From Planctomycetota bacterium (GTDB lineage Bacteria > Planctomycetota > Planctomycetia > Pirellulales > UBA1268), in assembly GCA_027622795.1 (NCBI GenBank), contig JAQBZA010000115.1:1-8467 (forward strand): a stretch of DNA of 8,467 nucleotides, written 5' to 3'. Positions within the stretch are counted from its first letter, which is position 1. Every line of letters starts with the position of its first letter. Both the position numbers and the translations under genes were made by a program. The notes beneath the pieces are model-generated. The model searched no databases. It was not told the origin of the DNA and saw only the letters and a list, made by a program, of their open reading frames with translations. Shown here one piece after another: positions 1-5,597 of this stretch.

Positions 1-386
1 CCCAGCCGCTGCCGGGCGCTGCCAGGCTGCAGGTCGTCGCCCCCGGAGAGCGGGAGTTCCCGCACCGTGCCCGACACCTGAAATGCACCAATCACCACAT
101 CCCGCAGGTCGGTGTAGCGAGCCACCTCCGGGCCGGTGCCACCGCGGCGCGGCACCTCGATGAATCGGGGCGCGGCCGCTGGATCGGCATCACTTCGGCC
201 CGTGGCCCGGATCAGTTTTTCGAGGTCACTGTAGGAGAGTTCGACCTCAGGTGTCGTCCCGAGAAGGCTGAGGGCGAAGAGGCCCGCCACGGCGGCGGCA
301 ACCAACGACCACACCAGGTTGGAGCCCCCCATCGATGAACGACGGTCGCCACCACGTTTTCCGGATCCGTCGCGTTTCTTCGCCAT
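1..386 (-). CDS. ftsH: ATP-dependent zinc metalloprotease FtsH-like, N-terminal part only (3' end outside window)
   Basis: Reading leftward from the ATG at 386-384, the frame stays open to the window edge, giving 128 residues. Residues 1-18 are strongly basic (MAKKRDGSGKRGGDRR). A hydrophobic span at about 23-43 follows and looks like the first membrane helix. Next comes VELSYSDLEKLI (48-59), which resembles the 'ysdl...i' segment at the start of the FtsH periplasmic domain, and then VVIGAFQVSGTVRE (97-110), matching the 'iG..v.G.v' strand of that domain. FtsH is a hexameric inner-membrane AAA+ protease that removes damaged membrane proteins and regulators. The diagnostic Walker and HEXXH motifs would lie beyond the left edge, so the call rests on the N-terminal domain alone. 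No clear Shine-Dalgarno sequence precedes the ATG. The gene is divergent from dxr. The alternative is another membrane-anchored protein with an FtsH-type extracytoplasmic domain. Confidence 0.7.
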   Translation of the reverse strand, partial: MAKKRDGSGKRGGDRRSSMGGSNLVWSLVAAAVAGLFALSLLGTTPEVELSYSDLEKLIRATGRSDADPAAAPRFIEVPRRGGTGPEVARYTDLRDVVIGAFQVSGTVRELPLSGGDDLQPGSARQRL

Positions 387-626
387 GCAGCGTCGTGTAC
401 TCAAGAAGGAAAGATGGCTGCCACCCGGGCGACCTGCGGTGCGTCCAGCCCTCTCATCCTACGCGGCCCCAGAGCCTGCGACAAACGCTCAGGATCTGAT
501 TGGCAATGTGGAAGTTTCACACGCCTCGGCCTACACTTTGAGGCTCGGAACGTCCGCGGTTCAATTATCCCACGCCGCCCTCCTCCCTCCGCGACCTGAT
601 CGGGATGCGGCCTTGGTTTCGTCTCC
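387..626. promoter_or_regulatory. Divergent intergenic region between the ftsH-like gene and dxr
   Basis: These 240 bp separate two divergent genes and must carry both promoters unless those lie inside coding sequence. It is less GC-rich in places, for example 535-570. The best plus-strand sigma70-like guess is TTGAGG at 538-543 with AT-rich sequence (CAATTATC) at about 562-569, a 17-19 bp spacer depending on register. The match is weak, and planctomycete promoter consensus is not well enough defined to rely on it. There is no obvious strong hairpin or riboswitch-like structure. A 61-codon reading frame lies at 414-599 in the same phase as dxr but is not convincing as a gene. Confidence 0.35.
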
Positions 627-1826
627 GTGCCTCCAACCGCTTCCATCATCGAAAGTTCCAGCCCAGGCGAGTCGCCACTCCAGGTGGCAGTGCTCGGTTC
701 GACCGGAAGCATTGGCACCAGCACGCTTGACGTGATCGCGGCCTCCGCCGGGCGTTTCGCGGCCTTTCTGCTGGCCGCGCACCGCAACGTCGAACAGCTC
801 GTGGAGCAGGCCCGGGCCTGTCGCCCGAAGTGGGTCGTTGTGATTGATCCGGATGCGGCCACCGCGATTGACGCCTCTGAGCTGCCGAGCGGTACCCGGC
901 TGGCTGCGGGCCCCGAGGCCCTCGACGAACTGATGCACTGCCCAGAAATCGACCGGGTGGTTTCGGCAATCGTCGGAGCGGCCGGCCTCCGGAGCACATG
1001 GGCGGCACTCGAGGCTGGAAAGACCGTGGCACTGGCGAATAAAGAGACGCTCGTGATGGCCGGGCCACTCGTTACCGAGTTGGCGGCACGAACCGGCGGC
1101 CGGATCGTACCGGTCGACAGCGAGCACTCAGCGATCCATCAGGCGCTTCGCAGTGGCACTCCCGCCGAGGTGGCCCGGATCGTGCTCACCGCCAGCGGAG
1201 GACCCTTTCGACAGCGACCTGTCGAGACGCTTTCGAGTGTCTCGCGGGAAGAGGCCCTGCGGCATCCCACATGGTCGATGGGGCCGAAGATTACGATCGA
1301 TTCGGCCACGATGATGAACAAGGCGTTGGAACTGATCGAGGCTCGGTGGCTCTTTGGCCTGCCGGGAGAAAAGCTCGCTGTGGTGATCCACCCGCAGTCA
1401 ATCGTGCACTCGATGGTCGAGTTCGTCGATGGCTCGGTCGTGGCCCAACTCAGTCCCCCCGATATGCGGCTGCCGATCCAGTATGCATTGGCCTATCCAG
1501 AACGGTTGCCCTGTCCGGCACCGAAGTTTGATTTCACCCGAAACATCACGCTTGAATTCGAGCCCCCTGATCCGCGGCGATTTCCGGCAGTCTGCTTGGG
1601 CCATGAGGCCGCCGTGCGCGGCGGCACCTGCGGCGCCGTGCTCAATGCCGCCAATGAAGAGGCCGTGCGCGGGTTTCTCGAAGGTGAGTTGCGATTTTCC
1701 GATATCGCCGAGATTTGCCGACGGGTGCTCGATGAGCACCCGTATTCACCCGAGCCGTCGCTCGACGAAGTCCGTCGTCTTGATGGCTGGGCCAGACAGG
1801 AGGTTATGAAGTGGGCGTGTGTTTGA
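627..1826 (+). CDS. dxr: 1-deoxy-D-xylulose 5-phosphate reductoisomerase
   Basis: Dxr (IspC) converts DXP to 2-C-methyl-D-erythritol 4-phosphate with NADPH and a divalent metal. This is the committed step of the MEP isoprenoid pathway, in the cytoplasm, and the target of fosmidomycin. The 399 residues match the usual family length of about 390-400. The NADPH-binding loop GSTGSIG is at 24-30 and ANKETLV at 137-143. The metal ligands D164 and E166 lie in PVDSEHSAI. Substrate-site residues are visible at S190 (TASGGPF), H213 (HPTWSMG), S226, N231, K232 and E235 (IDSATMMNKALELIEA). HPQSIVHSMVEF (255-266) and NAANEEAV (340-347) are also family-typical. The start is GTG at 627: the frame is closed by TGA at 597-599 and no other start lies between. 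There is no clear ribosome-binding site, and about 18 extra residues precede the Rossmann fold, so a start nearer 681 (GTG) is possible. The last 16 bases overlap the rseP-like gene, suggesting one operon. Confidence 0.97.
   Translation: MPPTASIIESSSPGESPLQVAVLGSTGSIGTSTLDVIAASAGRFAAFLLAAHRNVEQLVEQARACRPKWVVVIDPDAATAIDASELPSGTRLAAGPEALDELMHCPEIDRVVSAIVGAAGLRSTWAALEAGKTVALANKETLVMAGPLVTELAARTGGRIVPVDSEHSAIHQALRSGTPAEVARIVLTASGGPFRQRPVETLSSVSREEALRHPTWSMGPKITIDSATMMNKALELIEARWLFGLPGEKLAVVIHPQSIVHSMVEFVDGSVVAQLSPPDMRLPIQYALAYPERLPCPAPKFDFTRNITLEFEPPDPRRFPAVCLGHEAAVRGGTCGAVLNAANEEAVRGFLEGELRFSDIAEICRRVLDEHPYSPEPSLDEVRRLDGWARQEVMKWACV
1798..1803 (+). promoter_or_regulatory. Shine-Dalgarno sequence AGGAGG setting the rseP-like start
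   Basis: A perfect AGGAGG lies inside the last codons of dxr. Its end is 7 nt upstream of GTG 1811, ideal spacing. The in-frame ATG at 1826, which touches the dxr stop as TGATG, would be 22 nt away. The ATG at 1806 is in the dxr frame and ends after six codons. This supports GTG 1811 as the start and translational coupling to dxr. It is the clearest ribosome-binding site in a window where most genes lack one. Confidence 0.75.
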
Positions 1827-3883
1827 TGACAGGTGGCACGGTCTTGTTGGCAGCCGAGTCGGCGCTTCCATGGATCCTGCAGCCCGCGAACTGGGGTGTC
1901 ATTCTCCAGGTGGCCGGTGGGCTGGGATTTGTGATTTTCGTGCATGAGTTGGGGCACTTCCTGGTTGCCAAGGCCTGTGGCGTGAAGTGCGAGAAGTTTT
2001 ATCTCGGCTTTGACATCGGCGGCCTGAAGATCGCCAGCTTCAAGTGGGGAGAAACCGAATATGGCATCGGTGCGCTACCGTTGGGTGGCTATGTGAAGAT
2101 GCTCGGCCAGGATGACAATCCGGCTGCCGCCGTTCGCGAGGCACAGCGGGCGCGACAGGCGGAGTTTTCCGGTGACTTGCCCCCCGAGCCGACGAGCGAT
2201 CCGCACCCCGCCTGGGATCCGCGCAGTTATCCGGCGCAGAGCGTACCCAAGCGGATGGCGATCATCTCGGCCGGCGTGATCATGAATGTGATTTTCGCCG
2301 TCCTCATGGCGGCGTTGGCGTTTGCACTCGGCGTGGAGGAGATGACCTGCGAGATCTCCAGCGTTCGTCCGGGCGGCGCCGCTTGGCGAGCCGGCCTCCG
2401 CACCGGCGACGAGATCACGGGGATTGCCGGCCGCACGAATCCGATCTTTTCCGACCTCCGTAATGGCGTGACCCTTGGGGATGTCGAAAAGGGTGTGGCA
2501 TTCACGATTTACCGGCCCGCCGATGGCTCGACGGAGTCGGTCGTGCTCCACCCCGACACCGACCTCGGTGTCCCGACCGTCGGCGTCACGAGCCCATTTT
2601 CGATCACGCTGCCCGACACCATCTCACCAAAACTCCCGGGCGCGGCCGCCGAGGCTGAGCCTCCTTTTGTGGGCGGGGACGCGATCCGCACGGTGAATGG
2701 CAAGCCTGTTGCCAGCTATGCCGAACTGATCACGGCGCTGGCCCGCACACCGAGTGAGCCCGTCACGCTTGGCGTGCAACGCCAGGCCGACAACGCGGAT
2801 GCTGGTCGTGCCTTGGAGATCGTGCTACCGCCCCAGCCGCGGCGGACGCTCGGGATCGTCATGAAAGCCGGCCCCGTGAAGGCCGTGCAGGCAGGTTCGC
2901 CGGCGGTGGCAGCCGGCTTCCGCGCCGGCGACCGGCTCGTGGCACTCAATGGTGAGCCGATCACGGATGTTCTGGGGCTCGATGCCTTGTTGCGGCACAA
3001 GGTTGGAGAGTCGGTGAAGATCAGCGTCAACCGAGATGGTGCCGAGCCGGCCACGCTCTCGGTGGTGCCACGGGAGGTCACATGGATCGAGGAACCACGA
3101 TGGCCTGCCAGCCCGGTGGCGATCTCGTCATTGGGGCTGGCGGTGGCTGTCGAGACGACGATCGCTGCGATCGATGCAGGAAGTCCGGCTGAGGCGGCCG
3201 GAGTGAAGGCGGGTGAGAAAGTCATTCGGGCCCGGTTCATCGAGCCGCGCGAAACCGCCAATCCGGAAGATGCCGGCCTTGAACTTTCCGAGCGGTCACC
3301 AAGCTGGCCGTACTGGATGGCCGTGTTGCAGCAGGTCGCCCCGGAGACGCGGGTGCAGCTGGTGGTCGAAGGGGCCGATGGGCTGGCCCGTGACGTGGAA
3401 CTTGACCCAGCGGCTGAGGTGGACCGGTTTGTGGTCGATCGCGGCCTGGTCTTCCAGCCGGTCTACAGGCTCGTCAAGGCTGGCTCGGTGGGAGCAGCGC
3501 TGGCCAGCGGCAGCCGGAAGGCGATCGAGGACTTGTCTCTCGTCTACCGTTTTCTCGGCAAGCTCACCAGCAGCCAGATCAGTCCGCGACTACTCGGCGG
3601 ACCGATCGAGATTGCCAAGCAGGCCGGCCGCTCAGCCGAAGAGGGTTTCGGCCGGCTCCTGCTCTTTTTAACGATGCTCAGTGCAAATTTGGCAGTCGTG
3701 AATTTTCTGCCCATCCCCGTTTTGGATGGCGGGCATATGGTTTTCCTACTGTATGAATTGGTGCGTGGTAAGCCGCCAAGCGAGAACGTGGTCGCAGCGC
3801 TTTCGTATCTCGGCCTAGCCCTGATCCTCACGCTGATGATGTTCGTGTTTGGTCTCGATCTGGGATTCATTCCGAGGCGCTAA
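1811..3883 (+). CDS. rseP: RseP-type site-2 intramembrane zinc metalloprotease with expanded PDZ region
   Basis: Site-2 proteases cut membrane-spanning segments of anti-sigma factors and signal-peptide remnants within the inner membrane. The zinc-binding HELGH is at residues 45-49 in a hydrophobic N-terminal helix. The second catalytic motif is NFLPIPVLDGGH (631-642), with D639 as the third zinc ligand. GALPLGGYVKMLG (87-99) is the conserved beta-loop region. Hydrophobic segments occur at about 29-55, 147-174, 613-635 and 662-682. At 690 residues it is far longer than E. coli RseP (450). The middle, about 175-535, holds PDZ-like repeats: a clear one near 180-250, a degenerate one near 260-340, and clear ones near 350-420 (SPAVAAGFRAGDRLVALNGEPI) and 445-530 (SPAEAAGVKAGEKVI). 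The start is GTG 1811, supported by AGGAGG at 1798-1803. It follows dxr with a 16-bp overlap and precedes the HAD gene by 2 bp. Unlike the enterobacterial order, no cdsA or uppS lies between dxr and this gene. Substrate is unknown. Confidence 0.93.
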   Translation: MGVCLMTGGTVLLAAESALPWILQPANWGVILQVAGGLGFVIFVHELGHFLVAKACGVKCEKFYLGFDIGGLKIASFKWGETEYGIGALPLGGYVKMLGQDDNPAAAVREAQRARQAEFSGDLPPEPTSDPHPAWDPRSYPAQSVPKRMAIISAGVIMNVIFAVLMAALAFALGVEEMTCEISSVRPGGAAWRAGLRTGDEITGIAGRTNPIFSDLRNGVTLGDVEKGVAFTIYRPADGSTESVVLHPDTDLGVPTVGVTSPFSITLPDTISPKLPGAAAEAEPPFVGGDAIRTVNGKPVASYAELITALARTPSEPVTLGVQRQADNADAGRALEIVLPPQPRRTLGIVMKAGPVKAVQAGSPAVAAGFRAGDRLVALNGEPITDVLGLDALLRHKVGESVKISVNRDGAEPATLSVVPREVTWIEEPRWPASPVAISSLGLAVAVETTIAAIDAGSPAEAAGVKAGEKVIRARFIEPRETANPEDAGLELSERSPSWPYWMAVLQQVAPETRVQLVVEGADGLARDVELDPAAEVDRFVVDRGLVFQPVYRLVKAGSVGAALASGSRKAIEDLSLVYRFLGKLTSSQISPRLLGGPIEIAKQAGRSAEEGFGRLLLFLTMLSANLAVVNFLPIPVLDGGHMVFLLYELVRGKPPSENVVAALSYLGLALILTLMMFVFGLDLGFIPRR

Positions 3884-3885
3884 CT

Positions 3886-4512
3886 GTGAAAGTGGTCGTC
3901 TTCGACGTGGTCGGCACGCTCGTGGAACCCTGGCCACGGGTGAGCAGGGCCTATGTGGAGGCGGGTCGGCGGCATGGCGTGGAACTTGTTGAGGATGTCG
4001 TAGCGGACCGCTTTGCCGCGGCCTGGCGTCGCCAAGAGGCGATCGATGCTGAAGCTGTTCCTGCCTTTGCGACCAGCCGACAGCGGGAAATCGAGCGCTG
4101 GCGCGAGATCGTCGAAGACGTGTTTGCGCAGGTGCCGGTCAGCGAGGCGATCTTTGCCGATCTCTGGCAACACTTTGCTCGGCCCGAGGCGTGGCGGCCA
4201 CTGCCTGAAGGCGTGCAGATGGTTGAGGAGGTGAAGCGTGCTGGGGGCGAGGTGGCGCTGGCGAGCAATTTTGACGAGCGGCTGGTCGAAATCGCCCGCA
4301 CGGTCAAGCCGCTGATGCTGGCCGATCATGTCTTTGCATCGTCGGAACTGGGCTGGCGAAAACCGGCGGCTGAGTTTTTCCGGGAGGTCGAGCGGCGGCT
4401 GGATCGCCAGCCGGAGGAACTCGTGCTCGTGGGCGATGATCCACGCCTCGATATCGCTGCCGCCCGGAAGGCTGGCTGGGAAGCCCGATCGATCACACCG
4501 GCCCCCGTCTGA
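3886..4512 (+). CDS. HAD-superfamily hydrolase, subfamily IA, DREG-2/HDHD3-like
   Basis: The 208-residue protein is a haloacid-dehalogenase-fold hydrolase, probably acting on a small phosphorylated substrate in the cytoplasm. Motif I is FDVVGTL (6-12): nucleophile D7 is present, but the usual second aspartate is V9. Motif II is ASNFD with S127. Motif III is K159 in GWRKPAAEFF. Motif IV is VGDDPRLDIAAARKAGW (182-198), with acidic metal ligands D184, D185 and D189. The alpha-helical cap is roughly residues 16-100. Relatives of the DREG-2/HDHD3 group also lack the second motif I aspartate, so the change is probably family-typical. The start is GTG 3886, 2 bp after the rseP-like stop, with GAGG at 3874-3877, 8 nt upstream. 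It is therefore probably the third gene of the dxr operon. Substrate cannot be told from sequence, and reduced or altered phosphatase activity is possible. Confidence 0.88.
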   Translation: MKVVVFDVVGTLVEPWPRVSRAYVEAGRRHGVELVEDVVADRFAAAWRRQEAIDAEAVPAFATSRQREIERWREIVEDVFAQVPVSEAIFADLWQHFARPEAWRPLPEGVQMVEEVKRAGGEVALASNFDERLVEIARTVKPLMLADHVFASSELGWRKPAAEFFREVERRLDRQPEELVLVGDDPRLDIAAARKAGWEARSITPAPV

Positions 4513-4520
4513 CGGAGAGT

Positions 4521-4532
4521 CGGCACGTGCCG
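4521..4532. repeat. 12-bp perfect palindrome between convergent genes
   Basis: CGGCACGTGCCG is exactly self-complementary and lies in the 36-bp gap between the convergent stops of the HAD gene and the esterase. As RNA it could form only a short hairpin (four GC pairs around ACGT) on either strand, with no clean U-tract after it. It could be a weak bidirectional transcription stop or a protein site with a CACGTG core, or chance. The palindrome is certain; its function is not. Confidence 0.4.
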
Positions 4533-4548
4533 CACCGTCGATCGCCTT

Positions 4549-5442
4549 TCAGCGACCGCTGTCTGGGCCGAAAAGGTCAAGCGACTTCATCCACTCAAGC
4601 ACACGCTCCGGCCACGCATCGACAGGAAAACCTGTTTGCTTCATTCCGAACCCGTGGCCTCCCTTGGCATAGATATGAACCTCGCAGGGCACGCTGTGTT
4701 TCTTGTACTCCACCGCCAGCAAAGCACTCCCGCTGGAGCTCCACGGGTCGTCGGCAGCGTGAATCAAACACAGAGGGGGTGAACGTGGGGTTACGGTCAC
4801 TGCGTCGACGAGCGGCCCCTCGGTTCCTCGGGCGACGAGGTAGGCAGGGTAAACCGCAATCGCAAATGCAGGAACCGGATTGGCAACGTCGAGCACGGAA
4901 TCCGTTTCATAGGTTCGCTCAGTCCCACGCAGGCAGGTCATCAGCGTCAGGTGACCCCCCGCTGAAAAACCGAGCATCCCGATGCGGCTACGATCAAGGC
5001 CCCAGGTGTCGGCATGGTGGTGGATCAGGCCCACTGCCCGTTGGGCATCTTGCAGGGGCATTTCCGGTGGGGCCGGCACGCGATACTTCAAGAGTATGGC
5101 GGTTACACCATGGCGATTGAAAAAGTCACAAACCATTGTTCCCTCATGCTCGTAGGCGAGGATCTTGTAGCCTCCACCCGGACAGACGAGCACCGCAGCC
5201 CCGTTGGGACGCTCGGGTCGGTACACGGTGATCTGCGGCGTGCTGACATCGGTAAGCCGTACGACACCGTCGGGAGGATCTCTGGTGATTTCCCGTTCCG
5301 GTCCGAGAGAACGAGTCGCTCCCGGAGGTCCGGATGGCCAGAGGTCGAGCACCAGCCGTTCTTCCGCGCACAGGGTTGGAAGATTACTCAGCAGCGCGAA
5401 CCCAATCAGCCAGCGACGGGTCAAACTCTTCGGGTTGAACAT
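4549..5442 (-). CDS. Secreted alpha/beta hydrolase, acetyl-xylan esterase/BD-FAE-like
   Basis: This 297-residue serine esterase belongs to the alpha/beta-hydrolase family that removes acetyl or other acyl groups from plant or algal polysaccharides. Residues 1-27 look like a Sec signal peptide: basic SLTRR, a hydrophobic stretch WLIGFALLSNLPTL, then CAEE with cleavage near A26. The mature domain has the oxyanion-hole motif CPGGGY (87-92), nucleophile elbow GFSAGGH with S160, acidic residue D231 or D232 in HAADDP, and catalytic H263 in KGGHGFGM. A TPQITVYRP strand (68-76) before the domain is typical of this group. The frame extends upstream to ATG 5547, but the start at 5442 puts the signal peptide at the N terminus and is preferred. 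No clear Shine-Dalgarno sequence is seen. It is convergent with the HAD gene and divergent from the kinase, so probably a single-gene unit. Substrate specificity is inferred from the family only. Confidence 0.87.
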   Translation of the reverse strand: MFNPKSLTRRWLIGFALLSNLPTLCAEERLVLDLWPSGPPGATRSLGPEREITRDPPDGVVRLTDVSTPQITVYRPERPNGAAVLVCPGGGYKILAYEHEGTMVCDFFNRHGVTAILLKYRVPAPPEMPLQDAQRAVGLIHHHADTWGLDRSRIGMLGFSAGGHLTLMTCLRGTERTYETDSVLDVANPVPAFAIAVYPAYLVARGTEGPLVDAVTVTPRSPPLCLIHAADDPWSSSGSALLAVEYKKHSVPCEVHIYAKGGHGFGMKQTGFPVDAWPERVLEWMKSLDLFGPDSGR

Positions 5443-5597
5443 GGTCGTGTTTCTTGAGGAAGGAAGGGAACGAACGAACACCGGCGATTCTTCTGATTGG
5501 AGTCGGACGGAGGGCAACTCGTAGTAGCTCCGGTGGACTGGTATCATGATAGTTTCTCTGCGGCCCGCATTCCTGATTTGCCGAACCCCCTGTGTGC
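5443..5597. promoter_or_regulatory. Divergent promoter region with palindrome TATCATGATA
   Basis: This 155-bp region separates the divergent esterase and kinase genes. It contains the exact 10-bp palindrome TATCATGATA at 5542-5551. On each strand this reads TATCAT, a 5/6 match to a sigma70 -10 box, so one element could serve both directions. It would give leaders of about 45 nt for the kinase and about 95 nt for the esterase. No good -35 box sits 16-18 bp away on either strand, so it may instead be an operator half-site pair or chance. A purine-rich run with GGAA/CGAA repeats lies at 5457-5480. Confidence 0.3.

Noticed and set aside
538..569. Possible sigma70-like promoter (TTGAGG then an AT-rich -10 region) for dxr.
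   Set aside because: The -10 match is poor and its register unclear; too weak to list as a separate promoter.
414..599. A 61-codon plus-strand frame upstream of dxr, in the same phase, with a weak AAGGA 3 nt before its ATG; considered as a leader peptide or an N-terminal extension of dxr.
   Set aside because: It ends in TGA 30 bp before the dxr start, has no recognisable composition or motif, and the supposed ribosome-binding site is too close to the ATG. The long frame is expected in GC-rich DNA.
401..1127. Several long minus-strand frames opposite dxr, and similar antisense frames opposite the other genes.
   Set aside because: They are shadows of well-conserved genes in GC-rich DNA, with Arg/Pro/Ser-rich sequence and no recognisable domains.
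5443..5547. Longer esterase form starting at ATG 5547, adding 35 residues.
   Set aside because: It would bury a clear signal peptide 35 residues into the protein and place the start inside the promoter palindrome.
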